64,000 nucleotides of DNA from JBGPTF01 sp041490445 (GTDB lineage: Bacteria > Acidobacteriota > Terriglobia > Acidiferrales > UBA7541). This document shows, piece by piece, positions 7,886-16,760 of the stretch. Below the pieces are notes generated by a model. The model did no database searches and was not told where the DNA came from. It saw only the letters and a program-made list of their open reading frames with translations. The translations under genes were made by a program, and so were the position numbers. How positions within the stretch are numbered: position 1 is the first letter of the stretch; each line of letters begins with the position of its first letter. The stretch is taken from positions 116,860-180,859 of the forward strand of contig JBGPTF010000007.1 in the NCBI GenBank assembly GCA_041490445.1, in the 5' to 3' direction.

Positions 7886-8156
7886 CGCGCTCCTTCCTTT
7901 TCCGGCTCCAATACCACCACTGGCATTGCTCGGCCGGAAGCCGCGGATTCCGCGCCTGCGCCACCGCCGCGCGGAAGACGTCGAGGCAGCAGACGTCCTG
8001 CCGCTGCCCAGTGGCGCGGCAGAGCTTTTCATACATCCGCCTCGGGTTCTGGCGCGCGAGCTGCGCCACGCTGCGAATGCCGAGCATCTCGAAGTCGCGG
8101 AGCATGGCGGGCCCGATCGAGATGAGGTCCCGCAGTTGCCGCTGATTGGTGGGCAT
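7872..8156 (-). CDS. Helix-hairpin-helix protein of the Cdd1/pathogenicity-locus type
   Basis: A 94-residue protein starting at ATG 8156, chosen because AAGGAGG lies 7 nt upstream; the longer MSRRIS start lacks a ribosome site. LRDLISIGPAMLRDFEMLGI and SVAQLARQNP resemble the helix-hairpin-helix of Cdd1-like proteins and the TfoX C-terminal domain, followed by YEKLCRATGQRQDVCCLDVFRAAV. Family function is unknown, though DNA or protein contact through the hairpin is likely. Its 3' end overlaps the padR start, so it is translationally coupled to the regulator. Confidence 0.75.
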   Translation of the reverse strand: MPTNQRQLRDLISIGPAMLRDFEMLGIRSVAQLARQNPRRMYEKLCRATGQRQDVCCLDVFRAAVAQARNPRLPAEQCQWWYWSRKRKERDARR

Positions 8157-8201
8157 GGAAATCCTCCTTGACAAGCCGTCTTGAATTTCGCTAGAGTGTA
8201 C

Positions 8202-8218
8202 TAGTCTAGTTTAGACTA
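8202..8218. promoter_or_regulatory. Palindromic operator candidate between divergent genes
   Basis: TAGTCTA-GTT-TAGACTA is a perfect 7-bp inverted repeat with a 3-bp spacer. It is centred between the HHH-padR unit (start 8156) and the VOC gene (start 8246). PadR dimers bind short palindromes of this sort, so this is the likely PadR site. Binding is inferred from position and symmetry only. Confidence 0.6.
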
Positions 8219-8245
8219 CTTTATGTGGCAAGGAGAAACTTGCTG

Positions 8246-8734
8246 ATGCGAACCCTGGCGGTTGTCCTGGTCATCCTGACTTTCCTGCTCGGCCTCCCTC
8301 TCGGGCGGCTGGCGACGGAGGAGAAAGTGAATCCCCTGACGGTGAAACGAATCACGCCCGTGCTGTTCGTGCAAGACATCGAGCCTTGCGTCACATTCTG
8401 GGTCGAGCGCTTCGGCTTTGCGAAGACGGTCGAAGTCCCGGAAGGAAACAAGCTCGGCTTCGTCATTTTGCAGAAAGGCAACGTCGAACTGATGTACCAG
8501 AGCTACGCCAGCGCGGACAAGGATGTTTCCGCCGTTTCGCAGTTGATCCGCAAGGGGCCCACCTTCTTGTATGTCGAGGTGGAAAACGTGGACGAGGTGA
8601 TCGGCGCGCTGCACGGCGTTGAAGTCGTGATGCCGGTTCGCACCACGTTCTACGGCGCGAAAGAAATCGGCGTGAAGGACCCCGCCGGTCATTACGTCAC
8701 GTTTGCGCAGGTCGGCGCCGCCCCTTCGCACTGA
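8246..8734 (+). CDS. VOC superfamily (glyoxalase/bleomycin-resistance-like) protein with N-terminal membrane anchor
   Basis: A 162-residue protein. An N-terminal hydrophobic stretch (about residues 3-20, LAVVLVILTFLLGLPLG) is followed by a VOC fold: ITPVLFVQDIEPCVTFWVERFGF, then FVILQKGNVELMYQ, and a final KDPAGHYVTFAQ. VOC proteins use paired beta-alpha-beta units to bind metal and small ligands; the substrate here is unknown. I start it at ATG 8246 with AAGGAG 10 nt upstream rather than GTG 8225. A leader on a VOC domain is unusual and suggests a periplasmic or membrane-tethered protein. It is divergent from padR over a palindrome. Confidence 0.82.
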   Translation: MRTLAVVLVILTFLLGLPLGRLATEEKVNPLTVKRITPVLFVQDIEPCVTFWVERFGFAKTVEVPEGNKLGFVILQKGNVELMYQSYASADKDVSAVSQLIRKGPTFLYVEVENVDEVIGALHGVEVVMPVRTTFYGAKEIGVKDPAGHYVTFAQVGAAPSH

Positions 8735-9183
8735 CGCTCGCGCGCGAACGCGGGCTGCGCATCGCTTGTGAGGCACATGTTCGGCGACTGATTAGGCTGC
8801 CGGAAATTGTTCGAGGCCCCGCCCTTGCCGGTTGATTCGGCGAAGGCGGGGCCTCCCTTCCCTCCGGCTACCGGTCTTTCCTCAAAGTCCACAACACCTC
8901 ACATGAAAACTTCGTTGCATCGTGGTAGCCTGCAAGTGAAGCTACGCCTCCGGAAAAAAGATGGAAAAAAGGATCGGACACATCAGATTTCAAGTCGCAA
9001 CAGAAAGGCAAACAAGAAACGGCTTGAATCACTGAGAATAGGAGGATAAGTCTCATTCCAAGCCGCGACAAGATTCACTTTTTTTCCACACCTTCCGGCG
9101 CACAACCTGGCTGCGCACGGGGAATCGAGTGTTTTCCAGGGCCGCTTCTGCGTGGTCTCGATGATTCTGCTATTCTCGTCACC
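8735..9183. other. Intergenic region with a large hairpin; no gene recognised
   Basis: AGGCCCCGCC (8814-8823) and GGCGGGGCCT (8845-8854) are perfect inverted repeats around a loop that can form a small GCCG/CGGC stem. No T-run follows, so it is at best an imperfect terminator for the VOC gene. A basic 48-codon frame from 8903 has no recognisable features. The promoter for the amidase operon should lie near 9100-9180. Confidence 0.45.
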
Positions 9184-9972
9184 GTGCTGCGCGCATCGTT
9201 TTTCCTTGCACTCTTCCTCGGCCTCATAGTGCTCCCCTTGCTCGCGCAGCAAGCGCATCCCCAGCAGCCGCCTCCCTTGCCGAACCCGCCGCAGCGAGTT
9301 GTGAGTGTTGTCGTGCTCGACCCCGCGCACGGCAGCACCGATCCGGGAGCGCGCGGAGCGAACGGCGCAGTGGAGAAAGACATCGTGCTCGCCTACGCGC
9401 GCGCCGCGAAGGCGGAGCTCGAGCGGCAGGGCTTCCGCGTCGTGCTCACGCGCGACGGCGATCAGAATCCGTCCTTCGATGACCGCGCTGCCATCGCCAA
9501 CGCGCTGCACAATGCCATCTTTATCAGCCTGCACGTCTCGTCCACAGGCCCGGCCGGAACCGCGCGCGTGTACTCCTATGAATTCTCGCAGGCGCCTGAA
9601 ATGCCTGCGCCGTCTCCGGCAGCGGCGTCCACGAATGCACCGCTCTTGCCGCCTGTTCCGCCGGCACCGGCAATTCCTCCCGGGATGATCCCCTGGGAAA
9701 TGGCGCAGGAGCCGTTCGTTGACCAGAGCCGGCGGCTCGCCGACGTGCTGCAGGTGGAGCTTTCCCAGAAATTCGCCGGTTCGCCGCAAGCTCCGACGCT
9801 GGCCGCGGTCCGCGGACTGCGTTCGGTGACGGCGCCCGCCGTCGCGGTGGAGATTTCGAGCGTTACGGCCGCAGATCAAAAAACGCTGGAGGCGATGGCG
9901 CCGCTGCTCGCGACCGCCATCGCCCGTGCCGCAAGGGCGTTCAAGCTTCTCTACGAAGCGGGGGCAAAGTAA
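9184..9972 (+). CDS. N-acetylmuramoyl-L-alanine amidase (Amidase_3)
   Basis: A 262-residue exported zinc amidase with a GTG start. A signal sequence covers residues 1-21 (hydrophobic core, then LLAQQA). VVLDPAHGSTDPG gives the first zinc His (49), VEKDIVLAYA the zinc Glu (64) and ISLHVSS the second His (117). AVAVEISSVT supplies the C-terminal catalytic Glu region. Such enzymes cut the bond between muramic acid and L-Ala in peptidoglycan. A Pro/Ala-rich insert (about 133-170) interrupts the catalytic domain after the second His. Its stop shares a base with the GerMN start (TAATG), so it heads the amidase-GerMN-rph-rdgB unit. Confidence 0.9.
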   Translation: MLRASFFLALFLGLIVLPLLAQQAHPQQPPPLPNPPQRVVSVVVLDPAHGSTDPGARGANGAVEKDIVLAYARAAKAELERQGFRVVLTRDGDQNPSFDDRAAIANALHNAIFISLHVSSTGPAGTARVYSYEFSQAPEMPAPSPAAASTNAPLLPPVPPAPAIPPGMIPWEMAQEPFVDQSRRLADVLQVELSQKFAGSPQAPTLAAVRGLRSVTAPAVAVEISSVTAADQKTLEAMAPLLATAIARAARAFKLLYEAGAK

Positions 9973-10643
9973 TGTCGCGGCGGTTGAAAATCGTGCTCGC
10001 CATTCTCGCCTTCGGCGTGGTCGCCGGCGCCATTTACGTTCGCGTACTGCACCGCCGCGTGCAGCGACTGGCCGAAAGTCAGGCGTCCGAGGAGCAAGCC
10101 CGCCGCGAAGTCGTCGAGCCTCCGGTCACAACGCCCACAGACGTGAAAGTGAACGCGAAACTGTTCTGGCTTTCCGCAACCGATGTGACGCGGCTCGAGC
10201 CGGCCGAAGTAGAGGTTCCGCTTTCCGCCGACGCAGTGCAGCGCGCCAAACAAGTGCTGCGCGCGTTGATCTCGAACGTGCCGAAGACAGAGCAACGCAC
10301 GCTTCCCGCCGACGCAACCCTGCTTGATTTTTACGTTTTGCCCGACGGCACCGCTGTTGCGGATTTTTCCGACACGATTTCCGGTGAAATTCCCTCGGGG
10401 ATCCTGAGTGAGAAGCTCACGGTGGATTCGATTGCGCGGACGCTCGAAGCAAACGTCACCTCGCTGCGCCGGCTGAAGATTCTCATTCACGGCCAGGAGG
10501 CGGAAACCATGGCGGGGCATCTGGATTTGACCGGCTTCTTCGACCTGCATCCGCCTGCGCCGCCCGCGAAGACCCCCGCGACCCCGAATCCACCGGGCGA
10601 ACGGTTGACAGGCACTTCGCCGCCCGGCAAACTGAAGCCCTGA
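9972..10643 (+). CDS. GerMN domain protein, membrane anchored
   Basis: A 223-residue protein with one N-terminal membrane segment (about 7-25) and a short coiled segment. A GerMN domain (about 55-185) follows: KVNAKLFWLSA, LLDFYVLPDGTAVADFSD and LRRLKILIHGQEAETMAGHLDL. A Pro-rich tail ends it. GerMN domains, first known from the Bacillus germination protein GerM, are thought to bind peptidoglycan or related ligands. Linkage to an amidase fits a cell-wall role. In Bacillus gerM also precedes rph and the rdgB homologue, so the gene order is conserved across phyla. Confidence 0.85.
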   Translation: MSRRLKIVLAILAFGVVAGAIYVRVLHRRVQRLAESQASEEQARREVVEPPVTTPTDVKVNAKLFWLSATDVTRLEPAEVEVPLSADAVQRAKQVLRALISNVPKTEQRTLPADATLLDFYVLPDGTAVADFSDTISGEIPSGILSEKLTVDSIARTLEANVTSLRRLKILIHGQEAETMAGHLDLTGFFDLHPPAPPAKTPATPNPPGERLTGTSPPGKLKP

Positions 10644-10693
10644 ATTTTTCGCCGGAGGGAAACCGCGCGGCGAAAAAGGAAAAGCGAGGTTTC

Positions 10694-11431
10694 GTGCGAA
10701 ACGACGGACGCACGCCCGAGGAAATGCGGCCGGTGAAGCTGACGCCGGATTTCATCTCGACCGCCGAAGGCAGCGTGCTCATCGAGGTCGGCCTGACGCG
10801 CGTGATTGCCACCGCGACGGTCGAGGACGGCGTGCCTTCGTTTCTGAAGGGCTCGGGCAAAGGCTGGGTGACGAGCGAATATGGAATGCTGCCTCGCGCC
10901 ACCGAGCATCGCACGCCGCGCGAAGCGACCCGCGGACGCCAATCGGGACGCACGCTCGAAATTTCCCGCTTGATCGGCCGCTCGTTCCGCGCCATCACCG
11001 ACCTGAAAGCGCTGGGCGAGCGCACGCTGTGGGTGGATTGCGATGTGATTGAGGCCGATGGCGGCACGCGCACCGCTTCCATCACCGGCGGCTTTGTGGC
11101 GCTGGCGCTGGCGTTCGAAAGGCTGGTCGCCGCGGGGATTCTCCGTTCGGTGCCGCTGCTGGATTCCGTCGCCGCGACGAGCGTCGGGCTTGTGCAGAAC
11201 CGCCCCATGCTGGATCTATCGTACGAGGAAGATTCCAACGCGCAGGTGGACATGAACGTCGTCATGACGGGCAGCGGCCGCTTTGTCGAGGTTCAGGCAT
11301 CCGCCGAAGGCCGCCCGTTTGCCGGCGAAGAGATGCAGGAGCTCATCAGCCTCGCCGCGGTGGGAATCCGCCAGCTCGTCGAAGTACAACAGAGCCTCCT
11401 GCACAAGAACTTCAGTGCCCGCGCCCGTTAA
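10694..11431 (+). CDS. rph: Ribonuclease PH
   Basis: A 245-residue protein of standard RNase PH length. It begins (GTG) RNDGRTPEEMRPVKLTPDFI and has GSVLIEVGLTRVIATATVEDGVP, the basic segment RTLEISRLIGRSFRA and WVDCDVIEADGGTRTASITGG. It is a phosphorolytic 3'-5' exoribonuclease that trims tRNA 3' ends and acts on rRNA precursors as a hexameric ring. The rdgB start lies inside its 3' end (17-bp overlap). A GCGAGG ribosome site precedes the GTG. Confidence 0.95.
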   Translation: MRNDGRTPEEMRPVKLTPDFISTAEGSVLIEVGLTRVIATATVEDGVPSFLKGSGKGWVTSEYGMLPRATEHRTPREATRGRQSGRTLEISRLIGRSFRAITDLKALGERTLWVDCDVIEADGGTRTASITGGFVALALAFERLVAAGILRSVPLLDSVAATSVGLVQNRPMLDLSYEEDSNAQVDMNVVMTGSGRFVEVQASAEGRPFAGEEMQELISLAAVGIRQLVEVQQSLLHKNFSARAR

Positions 11432-12032
11432 GCTGCTGCTCGCGTCCTCGAATCCCGGCAAGCTGCGCGAATATCGGGCGCTCGCCGCCGGCAAGCCGAT
11501 CGAACTCGAGTTGCTTCCGGATTTCCATTCCCTGCCCGCGTTCGATGAATCCGCGCCCACCTTCGCAGAAAATGCCGCGGGCAAGGCGCTGCATTACAGC
11601 GGCTTCGCGGAATGCCCGGTCATCGCCGACGATTCGGGGCTCGTCGTCCCCGCGCTCGGCGGCGCGCCCGGCGTGCATTCAGCGCGTTACGCCGGGGCGG
11701 AGGCCACCGACGGCGAGCGCGTGAAGAAACTCCTGGCCGAAATGCGCGGCAAGAAAGGCGACGAGCGCCGAGCGCGATTTGTTTGCGTCATCGCGCTGGC
11801 GCAACGCGGCCGCGCCCTCGCTGTCTTCTCGGATTTTGCCGAAGGAGTGCTTGCCGAAGAGCCGCGCGGTAGCAGCGGCTTCGGCTACGACCCCATTTTT
11901 TTCTTCCCGGCGCTCGGCCGCACCTATGCCGAATTACCGCGCGAAGAAAAAAACCGCTACAGCCATCGCGGCCGCGCCTTTCGGAAGTTGCTCACTTTTC
12001 TCAGTTCGCCGGAGAGTGCGGAGACACGTTAA
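11415..12032 (+). CDS. rdgB: XTP/dITP diphosphatase (Ham1/RdgB family)
   Basis: A 205-residue protein starting at GTG 11415 within the rph 3' end. The substrate loop LLLASSNPGKLREY is at its start, followed by FAENAAGKAL, VIADDSGLVVPAL and GGAPGVHSARYAG, then the late signature SSGFGYDPIFFFP. The enzyme hydrolyses XTP, dITP and ITP to monophosphates, keeping deaminated purines out of nucleic acids. The longer in-frame extension back to 11283 is just rph read in another frame. Overlap implies coupled translation with rph. Confidence 0.95.
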   Translation: MPAPVKLLLASSNPGKLREYRALAAGKPIELELLPDFHSLPAFDESAPTFAENAAGKALHYSGFAECPVIADDSGLVVPALGGAPGVHSARYAGAEATDGERVKKLLAEMRGKKGDERRARFVCVIALAQRGRALAVFSDFAEGVLAEEPRGSSGFGYDPIFFFPALGRTYAELPREEKNRYSHRGRAFRKLLTFLSSPESAETR

Positions 12033-12060
12033 TCCAGAGATATCGGGTCTGCGGAACTGC

Positions 12061-14256
12061 CTAGAGGGACTTCAGGATCGATTGGAAGCGAGGATCGCTG
12101 CGAATTGAATCGAGGTCCGAATCGTGCTCGGCCCAACCTTTGAACCAGGCGCCTCGTGTGAGACCTTTTTCCAAGCACGAAAGTGCTTGTTCGTTTTCTC
12201 CGAGGAGCGCAAATGCGCAGGCGCAGTTATAGAGAATGGAGGGATCCTCGGGATCGATGTCCAGTGCCCGCCGGATCCATTCGAGGGCCTTGTCCCGCTG
12301 ACCCAGATCCGCCAGGCCCGCCGCTCCCATGTACAAAGCCCGGGCCTCGTCCGGGTGAAATTCCAGGTGCCGCTCAATCACCTGCAGGGCGCGCTGACGA
12401 GAGGCCACTGCCTGAGCCTTCCGTCCGAGAGCGTTGTAGACCTGTGCGAGAATGACCGGCGACTGGAAGTCCTCGGGGTTCACCCGCGCTGCCTCCTCGA
12501 ACCAGTGCGCGGCTTCTTCCGTCCTGCCCTGTCCGAAACATGCGCGAGCGTAGAAGTAGTAAGCCTCGAACAACTTGGGATCAAGCCGGATGGCCGTCTG
12601 AAATTCTTTCTCTGCCTCCTCGTAGCGCTTGTTCAACATGACCGCCAAGCCCCTTGCGGCATGAGCTTCGGCGAGTTCGGGATCGAGTTCCAGCGCTTTC
12701 CGGCTGGCTGCATCGGCTTCCCGGAGATTGGCATCGGAGGGCTCGAAATACATGTAGAGGAACGAGCAGCAGTCCGACACCCCCGCGTAAGCGCGCGCGT
12801 AGCTCGGGTCAATCACGATGGCACGCGCAAACATCTGCCGGGCAAATTCAAAGCCCTTGCTCCGAAATTGATAAAAATATTGCCGGCCCCGGAGGTAGTA
12901 ATCGTAGGCTTGCACATCCGTGGTCGGGGCCTTCTGAATGGCGCGCTTTTCTTGTTCGCTAAGCATCACTTTGAGCGCCTTGGCGATGTTCTGGGCGATT
13001 TCGTCCTGGATGGCGAACACATCTTCCATCTGGCGATCATAGCGTTCGGCCCACACCGAACGGGCGGTCATGGTCTCGACGAGGCGCGCGGTGATGCGGA
13101 GGCGATCGCCGGAACGACGCAGACTACCTTCGAGCACGTAGGCGGCGTTCAGTTCCCGCCCCACTTCGATTGCAGACGTGGTCTTGTCGCGAAACGCCAT
13201 CACGGCGGAACGAGTGAGCACCCAAATGTCCTTGATCTTCGAAAGCTCGGTGATGATGTCTTCCGTGATCCCATCACGGAAATAATCATCATCCTTCGCG
13301 CCGCCGGGATTTTCAAAGTACAGCACGGCGACCGATTTCTCCGCCGGCTTGGCTGCTGCCGTGCCGCCCGACTCCATCTGCCGCTTGAGCCACTCGAGGT
13401 CTGTGCGCATCTTCGCGGCAGTCTGGTAGCGCGACCGGCGATCTTTTTGGAGCGCCAGATCGATGATCTGGCCCAGCTCCGGGGGAAGATGGGTGTTCAG
13501 ACGCAGAGGCGAGACTGGATCGCGATTCAGGATCGCATCAAAAATCACCGCGGAGGTGGCGCCGCCGAATGCCTGCCGGCCAGTGGCCATTTCGTAGATG
13601 ACGACGCCCAGCGAGAACAGGTCGGTGCGCGCGTCCATTTCTTCGCCACGCGCCTGTTCGGGCGACATGTACGCCACCGTACCGATTGCCGTGCCCGGAC
13701 TGGTGAGGAGATCGGTCGCGGCCCCCGCCGTCATCGCCGTCGCTTGCGCCGTGGCCCCGACCGCTTCGCCAACCGCCTGCCTGCGCGGGGCAAGCTTTGC
13801 CAGGCCGAAATCCAAAACCTTGGCCTGGCCACGTTCAGTGATGAAAATGTTTGCCGGCTTGATATCGCGGTGAACGATGCCTTTGGAGTGGGCGGCGTCG
13901 AGTGCATCCGCAATCTGGATGGCGACGTCCAAGATCTCCGCGGTTTCCATCGGCTGGGCGTTGATCCGGTGCTTGAGTGTTGTCCCCTCGAGCAACTCCA
14001 TGGCGATGAAGGGCCGGCCCTGGTGTTCGCCGATGTCGTAGATGGTGCAGATATTCGGATGGTTCAGCGCTGAGGCGGCTCGCGCCTCTCGCTGGAATCG
14101 TTCGAGGGACTGCGAATCCGTGACCGTCTCGTCCGGCAGAAACTTGAGCGCGACCTTTCGTCCCAGACGTGTGTCCTCGGCCTTGTACACCACGCCCATG
14201 CCGCCGCCACCCAGTTTGTCGAGAATGCGATAGTGCGAGACCGTTTGGCCGATCAT
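12061..14256 (-). CDS. Ser/Thr protein kinase with TolB-like and TPR regions, tandem copy A
   Basis: A 731-residue soluble Hanks-type kinase. Residues 1-275 hold YRILDKLGGGGMGVVYKAED (ATP loop), VALKFLP, HRDIKPANIF (catalytic loop), DFGLAKL and MSPEQARGEE. Residues about 305-430 (SVAVLYFENPGGAKDDDYFRD, then GVLTRSAV-type and VLEGSLRRSGDRLRI segments) match the FlgO/TolB-like region found in adenylate cyclases and CadC-type regulators. The remainder holds about six TPR units. No membrane helix was seen. A paralogue of equal architecture lies directly upstream. It is probably driven by its own promoter at 14287-14316. Confidence 0.93.
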   Translation of the reverse strand: MIGQTVSHYRILDKLGGGGMGVVYKAEDTRLGRKVALKFLPDETVTDSQSLERFQREARAASALNHPNICTIYDIGEHQGRPFIAMELLEGTTLKHRINAQPMETAEILDVAIQIADALDAAHSKGIVHRDIKPANIFITERGQAKVLDFGLAKLAPRRQAVGEAVGATAQATAMTAGAATDLLTSPGTAIGTVAYMSPEQARGEEMDARTDLFSLGVVIYEMATGRQAFGGATSAVIFDAILNRDPVSPLRLNTHLPPELGQIIDLALQKDRRSRYQTAAKMRTDLEWLKRQMESGGTAAAKPAEKSVAVLYFENPGGAKDDDYFRDGITEDIITELSKIKDIWVLTRSAVMAFRDKTTSAIEVGRELNAAYVLEGSLRRSGDRLRITARLVETMTARSVWAERYDRQMEDVFAIQDEIAQNIAKALKVMLSEQEKRAIQKAPTTDVQAYDYYLRGRQYFYQFRSKGFEFARQMFARAIVIDPSYARAYAGVSDCCSFLYMYFEPSDANLREADAASRKALELDPELAEAHAARGLAVMLNKRYEEAEKEFQTAIRLDPKLFEAYYFYARACFGQGRTEEAAHWFEEAARVNPEDFQSPVILAQVYNALGRKAQAVASRQRALQVIERHLEFHPDEARALYMGAAGLADLGQRDKALEWIRRALDIDPEDPSILYNCACAFALLGENEQALSCLEKGLTRGAWFKGWAEHDSDLDSIRSDPRFQSILKSL

Positions 14257-14286
14257 GGTTTGCCCGGTGAGTTATCGGGCGCGCGC

Positions 14287-14316
14287 ATCTTACTTCCCGG
14301 CGCAGAAGCAAGTCAA
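14287..14316 (-). promoter_or_regulatory. Predicted promoter of kinase copy A
   Basis: On the reverse strand TTGACT, an 18-bp spacer and TAAGAT lie about 30 bp before the kinase ATG. The whole leader 14257-14322 recurs at 16557-16622 with a single mismatch, which implies that the regulatory region was copied with the gene or kept by selection. Confidence 0.6.
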
Positions 14317-14363
14317 CGCGGAACGGGAGCAGCGGGAAAAACGAAAGGGGCCGTGAAAACAAA

Positions 14364-16556
14364 TCAGCCGCGATGAAGGTTTTCTTTGATGATGCGGATG
14401 AATTCGGGGTCGTCGTGGATACATCCGAGGTCGCTGTCACGCGCCGCCCAATCGGGGTTGCTGAAGCCAACCTCGACAGCCCGGCGGAACATGGCCAGCG
14501 CCTCCTGTTTCATGTTCAGGATTCCGTACGTGCACGCGGCGTTGTAGAGCGTATTCGGGTCGTTCGGACGCATGGCAACGGTCTTCTCGAGCTCGGCAGC
14601 GGCTTCGGGCGCCAGGCCAAGCGACGCGTAGTTGGCGGCGAGCAGGCTTCGCGCGCGTACGTCTTCGGGAACCAGTGCGAGCTGCTGCCGGAAAGCGCTT
14701 GTCGCTTTCTCGCGAAATCTCCGGGTCGCTTCCGCGTCGCCCAGAGCCGCGAAGGCATTCGTCAAGGGAACAAACACATTGTAGTCGTCGCCCGCCATTT
14801 CGACCGCGCGATCAGCCATTTCGGCGGCCTCCTGATACCGTCCGGAAGAGAAATACGCGCGCGCCAGGACACTGTATGCGCCTTCGGAGTCTGGCTTGTG
14901 CTCAATCGCATTCTTCGCCCATTCAATCGCTTCGTCGTATTTGTTCTGCGCATAAAAAATGCGCGCCTTGGCCGCGAGGGCTTCGGGAAGCTGCGGCTCG
15001 AGGGCCAGAGCCCGGTCAGCCGCCGAAATGCCCTTTTCGATCCAGCGCGGATCTTTGCCGTGCAGTTCGTACTGCATGCCGCAGAGGTTGGCGAATGCCG
15101 CGTGGGCCAGAGCGAAATCGGGGTCCAGCTGGATCGCGTGTTCTAACATCTGCATCGCGAATTCCAGGTTTTCGCGCCGGGCATAGTTACGGCCGCGAAG
15201 CAGGTAATCGTATGCCTGCAGGTTCACCGTCGGCTTTCGCGCCATGGTCTTTTCTTCCTGCGGCGAAAGCGTGATGCGCAGCGCCTGGGCAATGCTGCGC
15301 GCGATTTCCTCCTGCACTTCGAACACATCTTTCAGTTCCCGGTCCAAGCGCTCCGCCCAGAGGCTCAAGTCCGTGACGGTGTCCACGAGCTGCGCGTTGA
15401 TGCGCAGGCGATTGCCGGCGCGGCGGAGGCTGCCGGTGAGAACGAACCCGGCATTGAGCTCATGGCCGATCTGCCTTGCGGTAACGGGCTTGTCGCGGTA
15501 CGGGAGCACGGTGGCACGCGGGAATACCTGAAGGCCTTTGATCTTGAGCAACTCGGTGACGATGTCTTCCGTCATCCCATCGCGAAAATATTCGTCTTCC
15601 TTCGCGCCGCTCAGATTCTCGAAGTAAAGCACCGCCAGGGATTTTTCGGCTCGGGCGCCCTGCGTGGCCGCGCGGCCGGAATCGGAATCGTGTTTCAGCC
15701 GCTGCAGATCCGCGCTCATCGCGGCGGCATTTTGATAGCGCCCTGCGGGGTTCTTTTCGAGCGCGCGGTTGATGATCACGCCAAGCTCAGCGGGCAGCCG
15801 CGGATTGATCCGCACCGGAGGGGCGGGCGCGCGGTTTAGAATCGCCTCAAAAATCACCGCCGAAGTGTTGCCGGAAAAAGCCGGACGGCCGGTGCCCATC
15901 TCGTAGAGCACCGCGCCGAAGGAAAAAATGTCAGTGCGATGGTCCACCTCTTCGCCACGCGCCTGCTCCGGCGACATATACGCGACCGTGCCGATCGCCG
16001 TGCCCGGACTGGTGAGATGATTTGCCGCGGTGGCAGCAGTGGCCGCCGCGGAGGCGCCGACAGCCTCGCCAACCTTCTGCCACCGCGCCGTAAGCTTTGC
16101 CAAGCCGAAGTCGAGAATCTTGGCCCGCCCGGCCTGGGTGACGAAAATATTGGCGGGCTTGATATCGCGATGGACGATCCGTTTCGAGTGGGCCGCTTCG
16201 AGCGCATCGGCAATCTGGATCGCGAGATCGAGGATTTCGTCCGTCTCGAGTCCAGCCTTTTCGATCCGGTGCTTGAGGGTCTCACCCTCCAGCAATTCCA
16301 TGACGATGAAGGGTTGTCCTTCGTGCTCGTCCACGTCGTAAATCGTGCAGATATTCGGGTGATTCAGCGCCGAAGCGGAGCGCGCTTCGCGCTGGAAGCG
16401 GTCAAGCGCCTGCTGGTCCTTCGCCATCTCTTCCGGGAGGAATTTCAGCGCGACATTGCGGCCCAGCCGAGTGTCCTGGGCTTTGAACACCACGCCCATG
16501 CCGCCGCCACCCAGTTTGTCCAGAATGCGATAGTGCGAGACCGTTTGGCCGATCAT
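14364..16556 (-). CDS. Ser/Thr protein kinase with TolB-like and TPR regions, tandem copy B
   Basis: A 730-residue paralogue of the downstream kinase with identical domain order. The kinase domain shows GGGGMGVVFKAQDTRLGRN, HRDIKPANIF, DFGLAKLTARW and MSPEQARGEE. A FlgO/TolB-like middle (SLAVLYFENLSGAKEDEYFRD) and C-terminal TPRs follow. The N-terminal 60 residues are nearly identical to copy A, while the TPR parts have drifted. This suggests duplication followed by diversification of the protein-binding tail, and hence different partners. No membrane segment was seen. Targets are unknown. Confidence 0.93.
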   Translation of the reverse strand: MIGQTVSHYRILDKLGGGGMGVVFKAQDTRLGRNVALKFLPEEMAKDQQALDRFQREARSASALNHPNICTIYDVDEHEGQPFIVMELLEGETLKHRIEKAGLETDEILDLAIQIADALEAAHSKRIVHRDIKPANIFVTQAGRAKILDFGLAKLTARWQKVGEAVGASAAATAATAANHLTSPGTAIGTVAYMSPEQARGEEVDHRTDIFSFGAVLYEMGTGRPAFSGNTSAVIFEAILNRAPAPPVRINPRLPAELGVIINRALEKNPAGRYQNAAAMSADLQRLKHDSDSGRAATQGARAEKSLAVLYFENLSGAKEDEYFRDGMTEDIVTELLKIKGLQVFPRATVLPYRDKPVTARQIGHELNAGFVLTGSLRRAGNRLRINAQLVDTVTDLSLWAERLDRELKDVFEVQEEIARSIAQALRITLSPQEEKTMARKPTVNLQAYDYLLRGRNYARRENLEFAMQMLEHAIQLDPDFALAHAAFANLCGMQYELHGKDPRWIEKGISAADRALALEPQLPEALAAKARIFYAQNKYDEAIEWAKNAIEHKPDSEGAYSVLARAYFSSGRYQEAAEMADRAVEMAGDDYNVFVPLTNAFAALGDAEATRRFREKATSAFRQQLALVPEDVRARSLLAANYASLGLAPEAAAELEKTVAMRPNDPNTLYNAACTYGILNMKQEALAMFRRAVEVGFSNPDWAARDSDLGCIHDDPEFIRIIKENLHRG

Positions 16557-16586
16557 GGTTTGCCCGGTGAGTTATCGAGCGCGCGC

Positions 16587-16616
16587 ATCTTACTTCCCGG
16601 CGCAGAAGCAAGTCAA
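16587..16616 (-). promoter_or_regulatory. Predicted promoter of kinase copy B
   Basis: Same TTGACT, 18-bp spacer and TAAGAT as in front of copy A, inside the 66-bp duplicated leader (16557-16622). The mismatch to copy A is A16578 against G14278, outside both hexamers. Confidence 0.6.
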
Positions 16617-16760
16617 CGCGGATGAATCGAACGGCGTGCGTTGCGAATCCCGCTCCGCCATTCCAGCATCTATTCTTATGGGGCTGGGACAAAAACACTT
16701 GCCAGACACAGGCGAACAGAGTAAAAAAGTTCACCCCCAATCCCCAGCACTGAGGTTCCC

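Noticed and set aside
8903..9049. 48-codon basic frame between the VOC and amidase genes
   Set aside because: No ribosome site or family resemblance; composition explained by local A-rich sequence.
12124..14073. 649-codon forward frame antisense to kinase copy A
   Set aside because: No family motifs, and the opposite strand encodes a complete kinase-TPR protein.
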